Below are positions 19,301-27,062 of a DNA stretch of 64,000 nucleotides, piece by piece. The notes under the pieces were generated by a model, which saw only the letters and a program-made list of their open reading frames with translations, had not been told where the DNA came from and searched no databases. Within the stretch, counting starts at the first letter, position 1. Each line of letters begins with the position of its first letter. The position numbers and the translations under genes were made by a program. The stretch is from contig FCOD02000010.1 of assembly GCA_001544655.2 (NCBI GenBank), positions 124,001 to 188,000 of the forward strand, in the 5' to 3' direction. This stretch comes from Caballeronia turbans. GTDB taxonomy: Bacteria > Pseudomonadota > Gammaproteobacteria > Burkholderiales > Burkholderiaceae.

Positions 19301-19585
19301 GCGATACGCCAGCAGCACTTGTCGGTAGTCCTCGGGATCGAGCTCATCCGACAGCGCCGTGGACCCGATCAGGTCACAGAAGACGAAGGTGATCTGGCGA
19401 CGCTCGACGCAGGCGTCCGACACCGTGCCGGCGCCATAGCTCGCGCCGCATTGCGGACAGAAGCGGGCCTGGCGCGGGCGCGCCGCGCCACAGCACGCGC
19501 AATGCGCGCGCGCCGTGCGACGCGACGCGGCGGTGCAATTGCAGCCGACCGCGGTCACGGCGCCGCCGCACCAGGCGCATCTCAC
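16304..19585 (-). CDS. Class III adenylate/guanylate cyclase fused to AAA ATPase and TPR-like repeats
   Basis: A 1093-residue signalling protein. Residues 1-47 contain Cys pairs (CAWC, CACC, CPQC) likely to bind zinc. A class III cyclase domain spans about 60-235 with metal-binding Asp71 (FCDLIGST) and Asp115 (RGDG), and transition-state Asn186/Arg190 (GDAPNIASR). Arg111 occupies the usual purine-selecting Lys position. An AAA/STAND-type NTPase follows, with Walker A GDAGIGKS at 286-293 and Walker B-like LIVFEDVQWID. The C-terminal ~500 residues are alpha-helical TPR/MalT-like repeats. It is encoded just upstream of the P450-peroxidase pair and probably senses or regulates it through cyclic nucleotide. 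A cNMP-binding LuxR regulator lies 5 kb away. Confidence 0.88.
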   Translation of the reverse strand: MRCAWCGGAVTAVGCNCTAASRRTARAHCACCGAARPRQARFCPQCGASYGAGTVSDACVERRQITFVFCDLIGSTALSDELDPEDYRQVLLAYRGAVNRSMTQFGGRVERYRGDGTLVYFGYPEAHEDDAERAVHAALKTVEAVCAISFAGLPQLGVRLGVSTGLVVVAEAEESEGPAAMGDAPNIASRLQGQAQANSVIVDDATRRLAGDLFDFRDLGPLAIKGLAAPMRAWRVAGAIAVASRFEARGNPKLSPMLGRDDEHRTLLRLWQQARAGHGQIAVVTGDAGIGKSRLAAALLDEARAEPSGIYRYFCSPYRQGSPLRPCIQQIEHAAGFAASDSVDDKLAKFDAVLTDLPVEDRALIADLLNLPGREVAGTRSLSPSAKRRRTMQALVAWLRRSATNLPALIVFEDVQWIDDTSRELVLMVADMVPRMPVMLLVLMRPGSFTDFDSVPGVTRLFLGPLPALLSAALVRHVAADQALPAETVRNIVLRTDGIPLFLEELTRATVEGAARPDAAVGSLEGKPLPMLLRASLQSRLNRLGAAREVLEAAAVIGRDFPVHLLELVVKPGKDLGPALDRLVDFGIVLRRAASEPAYTFKHALIRDAAYEIIGRDTRRALHERIAGALEAHFADAVANQPEILAWHYTEARIVEKAVVQWLAAGRSALRRSAMVEALEHLNRGILLVSTMERSPWRLQNELALTICIGMAQIATQGYAAAGTGETFARARALCEMLGDPPPLLAVLHGLWTHALMRADFASARAQAAEILARGEARQDPLWRLMGYRFSGVTCHPMGHFGDAIRQLETGIALYDPAQQALYASMTVDDPRVVMLTYMSWSQMCAGRLAEAIRTSGEAVAQGRRIGHVYTLAHALVGASFVALTVISPQAGLQRLDELATAIADSGIAYYHAVEAIFRGYCLAAIGARDDALAALTRGMDAYRATETVLYLSGFLRMSAQAHGWVGETDTALRLLDEAFAITRATGQRWDEAELHRVHGVLLRARGDEAAALEAFRRACAVAVGQGAKLWELRARCELMEQGACAPDATTDAADQLRLLAASFDDAHDLPDLRRARAILETRVGGACHIANL

Positions 19586-19817
19586 GGAGACTCCCCTTCG
19601 GGCGCGACGCGCTTGCCGCCGCGCGCCTTCAGACGCACGTCATCGTACGACGCAGGCATGATTCGATCAGCGCGCAAGGAGGCCTCCATTCTGGTGAACG
19701 AGACTCGTGAACCCTTCTGAAAACCGGGATCAGCGTGCGCCGATTCTTCTCATCGTCTGTTTCAGATTATTACAAAGCTGCGAACAAGACAATCTGCCAA
19801 GGTCTGCGTGAGGCCCC

Positions 19818-20543
19818 TCAAAACCGGTATCCGACGCGCAGATACGTGATGATCGGATTGAGCGTGATCTTCGCCTCGGCCTTGCGCGTCAGCGTGCCGA
19901 CAGGCGTCTGCGACTGCGTGGTGAACGTGCCCGTCGTGCTTTGCGGGATGAATGAAACCGAAAAGCCGGCGAACCAGTGGTCCGAAAACGCATACGTGGC
20001 GCCGACGTTGAATACCGGCGACCAGACCGTGCTTGCTTCCGCCGTCGTCGGGCCACCGAGCGCGCGGGCCTCGAAATCGCCGTTCGTGATCTTCGCGTTG
20101 CTGAAGGACGTGCGCGTCACGCCGATGCCGACATACGGCCTGAATTTCGATTGCGGCGCGAGAAAAAAGTACTTGAAAAGGAGCGCCGGGCTCCACTCGC
20201 GGACGGTGCCGAGCTTGCCGTATCTCGACAGCGCGCCGGTGCCGTTCACGTCGAACTCCGGCGGCACGCCGAACTCGAATTCCGCCGCGATGTGGTCGGT
20301 AATGAAGTAGCCGACGGTGAAGCCGGCGGTATCGGCGCTCGACACGCCCGCGCCGGTATTGGGCACGGTGATGTTGACCGGATTGCCGCCGACCGACGTG
20401 ATCTTGAGCGGGTCGCTGCTGTCCTGCGGCGCGAGGTGGAACCAGCCCGCCGTGGCGAAGAAGCTTCCCGCCGACTGCGCATGACTCGCGGTGGCAAGGC
20501 ACAGGGCCGTGGCGGCCGCGCCGGCCGTTCGAATTCCATTCAC
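19818..20543 (-). CDS. ompW: OmpW family outer membrane protein
   Basis: A 241-residue outer membrane beta-barrel precursor. A signal peptide ends near SHAQSAG. The body follows the OmpW eight-strand pattern (GWFHLAPQDSSDPL, FRPYVGIGV, FSDHWFAGFSVSFIP) and ends in an aromatic residue (LRVGYRF), as required for barrel assembly. OmpW-family proteins admit small hydrophobic molecules. The start is supported by an AGGAGGAG ribosome site. It lies in a same-strand block with the hydrolase, cyclase, P450 and peroxidase genes, which would suit import or export of a hydrophobic substrate or product. Confidence 0.93.
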   Translation of the reverse strand: MNGIRTAGAAATALCLATASHAQSAGSFFATAGWFHLAPQDSSDPLKITSVGGNPVNITVPNTGAGVSSADTAGFTVGYFITDHIAAEFEFGVPPEFDVNGTGALSRYGKLGTVREWSPALLFKYFFLAPQSKFRPYVGIGVTRTSFSNAKITNGDFEARALGGPTTAEASTVWSPVFNVGATYAFSDHWFAGFSVSFIPQSTTGTFTTQSQTPVGTLTRKAEAKITLNPIITYLRVGYRF

Positions 20544-20634
20544 TTTGCACTCCTCCTAAAGCCACATCGACCGAAAAGGACGTCGTACTGTTCGCCCGCG
20601 CGGGCGTGGTGCGAAAGCGGCCGCCGCCTGCTGT

Positions 20635-22617
20635 TCACGTGCGAGATCGGAACATGCGCCAGCGGCGTGGCGCGGCGTCGTGCCTGCCGCGCCACGCGTG
20701 CATCGCCTTAAGCGCCACTGCATGGCGAATGTAGCGATGCCAGATGAAAGCCAGATCGAACACCAGCACGCCGAGCCGCCATACATACACAAAGAAGAAG
20801 CCCGCGAGCACCAGCGGCCAGATCGGCTTTTGCGGGGGCGCCTCCATGAAACGCCAGACGATGCCGGCGGCGAGCAGGACCGTTGCGCTGCCGACCAGCA
20901 TCCAGCCGCCGAGCACCGGCCTGCGCGGCGCGATCCAGCCCGACAGGCTGACCAGCGCCGCGATCGCCACGAGCAGGAGGTTGCCTTCGGGCGCATGCAG
21001 ACTGCCCGCGAGAAGCGCGAACTCGCGGCCGATCCAGAACCCCGAGACCGGTTCGACGAGAAAGTTCGACACCTTCGGGTCCAGGTAATACAGGCACGGC
21101 CACGCGCCGCACAGAAACGCGACCAGCGCGAGCGCCCACCATCGCGGGTGCGTCCATTTGACGAGACGCGGCAGCCGGCCCGACACGGTGACGCCCGCCA
21201 GAAGCAGGCTCAGGCACAGCACGGAGCGCACGATGCCCCGATAGGCGGCGGCGTCCACGAACTCGAATGACGCGAGCGTCGCCTTGAAGAGCAGGAAGAC
21301 GGCGAGCACGTGCGTCAGGTAGGCGACCACATAGGGAATGGCCGTGCTGACGATGCCGACGATGCGCCTCGTCGGCGGCGGCGGTGCCTTGCGCGCCGAC
21401 GCGGGACGCGCCTCGGGCAGCACGACGTCATCGATGAAATGCGCGAACACGGCGTCGTCGCTCCAATAGCCGACGTGCGCGGCGCCCGGCACCCAGTAGC
21501 GGCTGAATCCGAAGTCGTCGTACTTCGTGAACTGGAATGCGCCGCACCGGTGCTCTTTCAGATACTCGCGCGCCGTGTCCAGTTCGAAGCCGACCGGATC
21601 GCCGTAATCGTAGTAGTTTCGCCACTTGATCGGCTTCGGCAGCACGAGCGGATGATTGCGTTGCGAGCCGAGCATGGAGACCTGCGCGTCCGGGCGCTGC
21701 TGCCTGAAATTGTCGGAGGCGAGGTCCAGCGGGTCCCAGAGCTTCGGCCACAGCAGGATGTGCTTGTCGATCGGCGAGCCGAACGTCATGAAGCCGCGCA
21801 CGCAGGTGATCCAGTCCGTGGGGACCGTCGTCGCTTGCGGGCCGGGACTTTTCGCGTCGCTGGACGAGAGCGCCTGAAGCAGCGCCAGAAACGCGATGAT
21901 GCTGCCCTCGCTATGCGCGACGATATGAATCTCGGGATCGCGGCTGATGCCGGGATACGCGGCGTGGAACCATTCGATGATCGTCTGCATCGCCTTGTGA
22001 AAGCGAAAGAGGATCACCTGGCGGTAGTACTGGAATTCGGCGATGAGCTGAACGTCGCTGTAGTAGTCGCGCAGCAGCTCGGGCAGCTTGAAATCGAGCA
22101 GGCCGAGTTGCGACGGGAGATACAGCAGCTTTTCCAGCACGGCGAAGGTCCCGATCTCCTCTTCGACGATGCCCGCGACCTGCGAGAAATCCTTCGGGGT
22201 GAGTTGGGCCTTCCAGCCCGAACGCTTCGCTTCCTGTTCGACGCGCGTGTAGAGCGCGCGCACGCGGCTGAGGACGGTCCGGCCCCAGGCCTTGCTTTCC
22301 TCGAGCGTATCGTCCTGCTTCACGAGATCGCGCGGCACATCGGCCCAATACACTTCGGCGAAGCCGATGCGCGCGAGCGGGTCCTTGTTGGGCACGTCGA
22401 GGCGGCTCACGCACACTTCCCCGACGCTGCCGAGATTGAAGTAGCCGAGCGACAGCACCGGCAACGGCGGCTTGTCGAGCGCGCCGAAGCGATGGACGGC
22501 CGCGCGGATGGATTCGCTTCGCAGAGCGGGCCCGATGCCGTGGACGGCCACGACGATCTTGTCCATCACTGGAGCAGGGGCGGCGCCAAGCGGGGCAAGG
22601 CCAGGTTGAATCTGCAT
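20635..22617 (-). CDS. Membrane-anchored alpha/beta hydrolase
   Basis: A 660-residue protein. The N-terminal half is an alpha/beta hydrolase: the oxyanion-region strand VVAVHGIG is followed by a nucleophile elbow AHSEGS with Ser236 (first Gly replaced by Ala, as in some lipases). The C-terminal part from about residue 415 has five or six hydrophobic segments (for example LLLVAIAALVSLSGWIA), so the enzyme is held in the inner membrane. Specificity cannot be read; lipid or ester hydrolysis is most likely. It is the first gene of the minus-strand block that ends with the P450 and DyP peroxidase and may feed them a fatty substrate. An internal ATG (MDKIVVAV) at 22566 is an alternative start. Confidence 0.82.
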   Translation of the reverse strand: MQIQPGLAPLGAAPAPVMDKIVVAVHGIGPALRSESIRAAVHRFGALDKPPLPVLSLGYFNLGSVGEVCVSRLDVPNKDPLARIGFAEVYWADVPRDLVKQDDTLEESKAWGRTVLSRVRALYTRVEQEAKRSGWKAQLTPKDFSQVAGIVEEEIGTFAVLEKLLYLPSQLGLLDFKLPELLRDYYSDVQLIAEFQYYRQVILFRFHKAMQTIIEWFHAAYPGISRDPEIHIVAHSEGSIIAFLALLQALSSSDAKSPGPQATTVPTDWITCVRGFMTFGSPIDKHILLWPKLWDPLDLASDNFRQQRPDAQVSMLGSQRNHPLVLPKPIKWRNYYDYGDPVGFELDTAREYLKEHRCGAFQFTKYDDFGFSRYWVPGAAHVGYWSDDAVFAHFIDDVVLPEARPASARKAPPPPTRRIVGIVSTAIPYVVAYLTHVLAVFLLFKATLASFEFVDAAAYRGIVRSVLCLSLLLAGVTVSGRLPRLVKWTHPRWWALALVAFLCGAWPCLYYLDPKVSNFLVEPVSGFWIGREFALLAGSLHAPEGNLLLVAIAALVSLSGWIAPRRPVLGGWMLVGSATVLLAAGIVWRFMEAPPQKPIWPLVLAGFFFVYVWRLGVLVFDLAFIWHRYIRHAVALKAMHAWRGRHDAAPRRWRMFRSRT

Positions 22618-22931
22618 CTGTTATTCACTTGTCTGCGCAGGCCCGATGGACTTTGATAATCCGGCGGAATCCGCCATCGAGCTTCGCTTTCAACCTGCAC
22701 GGACGCTTTTTTTAAAAGCGCCACCCGGAGTAATACGGATATCTAAACTCCTCTCGCGATAATATGCAGCGCCGGTGTTCGGTGAAAAAAATCCGGTGGG
22801 GGTTTTATGCTTGCTTTAACGTAGGTTGTGGGTGGGTGAAAGTCAAGATGGGCCTCCGTACCGCGCGAAGGAGCGTCGAACCATGAAAACGGCCGATCGT
22901 GCGGAGCCGGGAAAAGACCCGAGAAACCCGT
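22618..22931. other. Upstream region of the hydrolase gene
   Basis: Non-coding, with an AT-richer stretch around 22700-22820 that presumably carries the promoter of the minus-strand block. It holds a perfect 7-bp inverted repeat, CGCTTTT and AAAAGCG around TTT at 22704-22720. Otherwise I see nothing. Confidence 0.45.
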
Positions 22932-23111
22932 TCACTTGGGTTTGAATCTATCCAGAAACCGGTCGGCCAGAGTCTTTGAATTAAGTAACCTGGCCGAATA
23001 ATTCTCGACTTCCCAACTCCGCTGATCGTCCGAAATGGAGATCAACAGGGTGATATCGCGCGGGCCCGTGTTCAGAGAAAACAAACCTTCCTTGTCCAAA
23101 CTGGGGACGCT
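22932..23111 (-). pseudogene. C-terminal fragment of an unrecognised protein
   Basis: The minus strand reads FSVPSLDKEGLFSLNTGPR, then DITLLISISDDQRSWEVENY, then SARLLNSKTLADRFLDRF and KPK before a stop. This is a plausible folded protein tail, but an in-frame TAG sits directly upstream and no start is available. It lies beside tssK fragments, so it may be another piece of a lost secretion or effector locus. Family not recognised. Confidence 0.4.
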
Positions 23112-23129
23112 GAACTACATCCTGCGCGA

Positions 23130-23480
23130 TAAGGGTCTCGATTCAGGAAGCTTGCCGTTTGTATAAGCCGATCGCGCGCGTGCGCAAACGTGGCGCGGAG
23201 CGGCCCGTCGCGCTCGACGAGCACCACCAGATCGTACTCGACGAATCACTGGCCGAATGCTTCGGATGACTGATGACGACGCTTGCGCGCGCGCAGATGT
23301 CGTCCGAAGCGTTGCGCGTGCGCTTTCCGGCGCAGGTGAAAGTGGGGGCCGCCGACCGGGTGCAGGGGCTCGTCACGCTCGCGCTGCCGGGCATCGTGCT
23401 TCGGCCGCTGCCGGTCGTGCCGCCGCAGATTCCGGTTCACGCGGGCTACGACTACTTCGGGCTCGAACCGGGCGGCGAAC
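23130..23480 (+). pseudogene. tssK: Broken remnants of type VI secretion baseplate gene tssK
   Basis: Two pieces in different frames. The first (about 23152-23269) reads LYKPIARVRKRGAERPVALDE, similar to the PIARVxE...V.LD segment of TssK, and ends in a stop. The second (from 23273) reads RFPAQVKVGAADRVQGLV, ALPGIVLRPLPVVPPQIP, then HAGYDYFGLEPGG. This is the C-terminal TssK region (RFPxQxKxG...LPGIxLRPLPVxPxQIPxHAxxxYFxL). The bulk of the ~450-residue gene and the last ~30 residues are missing, so it is dead. No other tss gene is present in the window. Confidence 0.65.
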
Positions 23481-23816
23481 GCACTGATCGCGCCGCGCTC
23501 CTTCTGCGCCGATTCCGCTCGACCGGGCGCGCGCCGGTGCGGCGCACGCGCCTTCGCCCACGACCACGAGGCCCTCTACGACTTTCGATGTAGGTCGTCC
23601 GGCCGATTTTGCCGTGCCCCGCCTCTGACTACTTTTGAAGCGCAGGCCCGAGGCACCGGCGCTTTTCGCCGAAGTCCCCGGGCCGCACCGCCGCCGCACC
23701 TTGGCGGCGGCGTTTCGAAGCCGTCTGGAGAGGACCATGATCCCGCATCCCGGATCGGCGGCGGCCGGCGCGCCGTCTGCACCCAGCCATTTCAGAACCG
23801 CCTCGGGAGCACCGTC
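23481..23816. other. Gene-free scar region
   Basis: About 335 bases between the tssK remnant and the sigma-like gene. The end holds the GGGAG ribosome site of the gene at 23817. No gene is recognised; the DNA may be further decayed secretion-locus sequence. Confidence 0.4.
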
Positions 23817-24587
23817 ATGGTCGCGTTGATGACGTGTGATGCGGGCGCCCATGCCCACGACACGCAGAGGCTCGCCGACCTCTGGCACCGTCGCGCCGCG
23901 CTCAGCGAAATGGAGATGGCGCAGATCTACGGCATCGTGCTGCATGCGCTGCGGGCGTACTATCCGGCCGAGTTGCGCGGCCTGCCCGAAGACAAGGAAG
24001 AGTTGATCGCGCAGTTTTTTTACTCGCGCGTGCTACGACTCGACTTCGATCAGCGCGTGTCGCACGCATCGGCGGAAAGCGCGCCGTCCACCGCGTATGC
24101 GCTGTGCGCGTATTTCAGGCGCTTTCTGATCGACTGCCTGCGCAGCGCAAGCGTGCAGCGCAATCTGTCCATCGAAGTGGACGGCGTGCAGGCCGAAGTG
24201 GATGCGCGTCCCCACGCCCCCGACGATCCCGTGGAGACGGCGCTCGCCGAACACGGCCTCGGCGAGCGGCGCGTGCGGGAACTCGCCCGCGCGTTCATCG
24301 CGTCGCTCGATCCGTCCGATCGCATCATCCTCGCGGGCAGCCTCGGCGCGTCGCACGACCGCAAGGGCGGACTCAAGGGCGTGGCGCATGAGAACGAGGT
24401 GCCGTCGTATCACTATCGCGCGTGCAAGCTCGGCGTCACCATGAAAAAAGACGCGACGCCCGGATGCTTCGCCGTGACCAGGATCGGACGCTGGATCGAG
24501 AACACGCTGGGCATCGAAATCGCGCTCGAGAACCGCGAGGTGATCCTCGTCGTACTGAGCCTGCTCGCGCTGGAGGCGCATGAATGA
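23817..24587 (+). CDS. Sigma-70-like (ECF-type) transcription factor, divergent
   Basis: A 256-residue protein resembling an ECF sigma factor. A helical region (about residues 55-105, ELIAQFFYSRVLRLDF then YALCAYFRRFLIDCLRS) looks like sigma region 2. The segment ARAFIASLDPSDRIIL followed by GLKGVAHENEVPSYHYRACK resembles region 4 with its helix-turn-helix. The middle is variable. The start is supported by GGGAG 8 bases upstream. It sits between tssK remnants and a convergent LuxR-cNMP regulator, which suggests it once belonged to a secretion locus. The call rests on pattern rather than a clear motif. Confidence 0.6.
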   Translation: MVALMTCDAGAHAHDTQRLADLWHRRAALSEMEMAQIYGIVLHALRAYYPAELRGLPEDKEELIAQFFYSRVLRLDFDQRVSHASAESAPSTAYALCAYFRRFLIDCLRSASVQRNLSIEVDGVQAEVDARPHAPDDPVETALAEHGLGERRVRELARAFIASLDPSDRIILAGSLGASHDRKGGLKGVAHENEVPSYHYRACKLGVTMKKDATPGCFAVTRIGRWIENTLGIEIALENREVILVVLSLLALEAHE

Positions 24588-24631
24588 ACGCGCGAGGAGC
24601 GATGCTCGCCGGCGCTTCGGCTGCCGTGCCA

Positions 24632-25672
24632 TCAACCTTCGCGCAGCTTGTCGGCCTGCAGCCGCCCCACGATGAGCCGGAGCAGATGCAGCGCGAATTC
24701 CGGCTCCTGATAGTAGAGCCGGATCGCATCGGCGGCGCAGACCGTGCGCATCTCGCATTCGGTCTTGCACACGGCGGTCGACGTACGTCGATGCCCCGGC
24801 GAGAACAGCCCGATTTCGCCGAGCACGCTGCCCGCGCCCAGTTCGATCCCGATCTCGCTCAGTGTCACCGTGCCCTTTTCGACGTAGAAGAGTTCGCCGC
24901 TCGCATCGCCCTTGCGGAACAGGACCTCGCCCGCGCGATACCGCTGGCTCTCCATGTTGGCGAGCAGCCTGCCGAGCGATACCTGGCCGTCGATCGCGCG
25001 CGCGACCTGCGTCTCGCGCACGCGCTCCATGCGCGCGGCGGCCGCGCTCGCCTCGCCGCGGCTCGCGACGTTGAGCGCCTTGAAGATCGTCGTGAGATGC
25101 GTCTTGACCGTGGCCTCGGCGCAGTCGAGCTCGCGCGCGATCATCTTGTTCGAGCGGCCGCGCGCGAGCAGCGCGAGCACTTCGATCTGTCGCGGCGTGA
25201 GGCGCGCGTGGGCATCGGCGTTCGGAGATGCTTCGCCGCGATGCGCGGGCGTGGCACGAATGGAGGATGGCACGGGGGCGACGGGGTTCCCGGCGAGGAA
25301 TGCGCGCGGAAAGTACACGCCGCCCGCGAGCGCGACCCGCAACGCGCCGAACAACATGTCGGCCGACGCGGATTTTTCGACGCAGCCAGCAACGCCGTCG
25401 GCGATCAGGCCGTCGATGTCGGCCTTCTGCGCGGCGCCAAGCAGCACGACCAGCGGTATCGCGCGCGCCTGTTCGCGCAGTGCTCCGTGCTCGGCGGCTG
25501 ACTGGCGCAGCGCGTCGCCGTCCATTACGATGCAGTCGGGCTTCGGGTCATCGGAGATCGAGCCAGCGAGACCGTCGCGCACGCACACCTCGACATCCGC
25601 GGCGTAAAGGCGCAAGAGCGACGCGACGCCTTCGCGAAACAGTCCTGCCGGTCCGGTGAGCAAGAGCTTCAT
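24632..25672 (-). CDS. Response-regulator-like LuxR protein with C-terminal cyclic-nucleotide-binding domain
   Basis: A 346-residue regulator with three parts. A NarL-type receiver covers about 1-120: Asp51 in IVMDGDAL is a possible phosphoacceptor and Lys100 is present, but the N-terminal acidic pocket is lost, so it may be non-phosphorylated. A LuxR helix-turn-helix covers about 156-205 (LTPRQIEVLALLARGRSNKM). A Crp-like cNMP-binding barrel covers about 230-346, with a phosphate-cassette-like GEIGLFSP...RRTSTA. This order, receiver-HTH-cNMP, is unusual because Crp proteins carry the HTH last. The ATG at 25672 was chosen because it begins the receiver fold (MKLLLTG). A class III cyclase is encoded 5 kb away. 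Confidence 0.85.
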   Translation of the reverse strand: MKLLLTGPAGLFREGVASLLRLYAADVEVCVRDGLAGSISDDPKPDCIVMDGDALRQSAAEHGALREQARAIPLVVLLGAAQKADIDGLIADGVAGCVEKSASADMLFGALRVALAGGVYFPRAFLAGNPVAPVPSSIRATPAHRGEASPNADAHARLTPRQIEVLALLARGRSNKMIARELDCAEATVKTHLTTIFKALNVASRGEASAAAARMERVRETQVARAIDGQVSLGRLLANMESQRYRAGEVLFRKGDASGELFYVEKGTVTLSEIGIELGAGSVLGEIGLFSPGHRRTSTAVCKTECEMRTVCAADAIRLYYQEPEFALHLLRLIVGRLQADKLREG

Positions 25673-25750
25673 GACGTTCGCTTCGCACGGAAAGTTCGGA
25701 CTCTGGCAGGCAGTGAGGCGTGCGCTGCGCACGCGCTCTGGAAGAACATC

Positions 25751-26878
25751 CTAAAGAATGGTGTCCAACGCGTTGGCGAACCTGGCGACCGTGCCCTCGA
25801 CGTCATGCAGCTTATCGAGGCCGAATAACCCGATGCGGAAGGTCCTGAAATCTTCTGGCTCGTCGCATTGAAGCGGGACGCCGGGCGCGATCTGCAAGCC
25901 GGCGTCGGCGAATTTCTTCCCCGATCGTATGCCGTCGTCGTCCGTGTAGCAAACCACGACGCCCGGAGCCTGGAAGCCTTCGGCCGCCACGCTTTTGAAA
26001 CCGGCGCCAGTCAGGCGTGCGCGTATGCGCTCGCCGAGTTCGAGCTGCTCCGCTCTCACCTTGTCGAAGCCGTATGCCTCCGTTTCCTTCATGACATCGC
26101 GCAGCGTCGCGAGACTGTCCGTGGGCATCGTGGCGTGGTACGCGAATCCGCCACTCTCGTAGGCTTCCATGATCTGCAGCCATTTGCGAAGATCGCAGGC
26201 GAAACTGGTGCTGGTTGTCGAGTCGATTCTTTCGCGGGCGAGCGGGCTCAGCATGACCAGACCGCAGCACGGTGGCGCGCTCCATCCCTTTTGCGGCGCG
26301 CTGATCAGGACATCGACGCCGCTCGCCTGCATATCCACCCAGATCGCACCGGAGGCGATGCAATCCAGTACGAACATGCCACCGACGGCATGAACGGCGT
26401 CAGAGACGGCGCGCAGGTAGGCATCGGGCAACATCATCCCGGATGCGGTTTCGACATGCGGCGCAAACACCAGATCCGGCTTGTTTTCTTCGATCGCAGC
26501 GATCACTTCTTCGATCGGCGGCGGTACATAGGCGGCCTGTCTTCCTTGTTCGACTGGACGTGCCTTCAACACCACCGATTCAGACGGGATGCTGCCCATG
26601 TCGAAAATCTGCGACCAGCGGAAACTGAACCAGCCATTGCGGATAACCAGACATTTTTTGTTCGTCGCGAACTGCCGTGCAACGGCTTCCATGCCGAAAG
26701 TCCCGCTGCCTGGGACGATAACGACCGACTTCGCGTTGTAGACACGTTTCAGGGCGGCGGAAATATCGTGCATGACTCCCTGAAAGAGTCGCGACATATG
26801 ATTGATGGATCGGTCGGTGTAGACGACGGAATATTCGAGGAGGCCCTCGCGGTCGACATCGGGGAGTAGTCCTGGCAC
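25751..26878 (-). CDS. Class V pyridoxal-phosphate aminotransferase
   Basis: A 375-residue fold-type I PLP enzyme of the alanine-glyoxylate/serine-pyruvate aminotransferase group. The Schiff-base lysine is Lys197 in SAPQKGWSAPP, the pyridine-nitrogen Asp is Asp172 (VLDCIASG), and the phosphate-binding PGSGTFGMEA is at about 56-65. It starts with GTG at 26878, behind a GGAGG site 6-7 bases upstream. It is divergent from a LysR gene at 27063, which probably controls it. The amino donor is unknown. A link to the neighbouring oxalomesaconate pathway, which yields pyruvate and oxaloacetate, is possible but unproven. Confidence 0.9.
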   Translation of the reverse strand: MPGLLPDVDREGLLEYSVVYTDRSINHMSRLFQGVMHDISAALKRVYNAKSVVIVPGSGTFGMEAVARQFATNKKCLVIRNGWFSFRWSQIFDMGSIPSESVVLKARPVEQGRQAAYVPPPIEEVIAAIEENKPDLVFAPHVETASGMMLPDAYLRAVSDAVHAVGGMFVLDCIASGAIWVDMQASGVDVLISAPQKGWSAPPCCGLVMLSPLARERIDSTTSTSFACDLRKWLQIMEAYESGGFAYHATMPTDSLATLRDVMKETEAYGFDKVRAEQLELGERIRARLTGAGFKSVAAEGFQAPGVVVCYTDDDGIRSGKKFADAGLQIAPGVPLQCDEPEDFRTFRIGLFGLDKLHDVEGTVARFANALDTIL

Positions 26879-27062
26879 GTTCGCCTCCGGTAATGGACGA
26901 ATGAACGAATCGAAAGCTCATTCTAACGAAAGCCGCCCGGAGCGGCATCGGCCGGGGCCATCTCACGTATGACATCATGAGTCCCCGAACCGCAAGGGGA
27001 GAGCCCTCCCCGCTCTCGCAAGATATGACCCGCGTTGCCCACCGATTCCCAGGAACGTCGAC

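Noticed and set aside
15017-19720. A 1567-residue plus-strand open frame
   Set aside because: It spans the complement of two unrelated real genes (P450 and cyclase), has Arg/His/Ala-biased composition and no domain, so it is an antisense artefact.
22704-22720. CGCTTTT-TTT-AAAAGCG repeat as a terminator
   Set aside because: It is only 7 bp, lies in the presumed promoter region of the hydrolase gene, and no gene end is close enough to use it.
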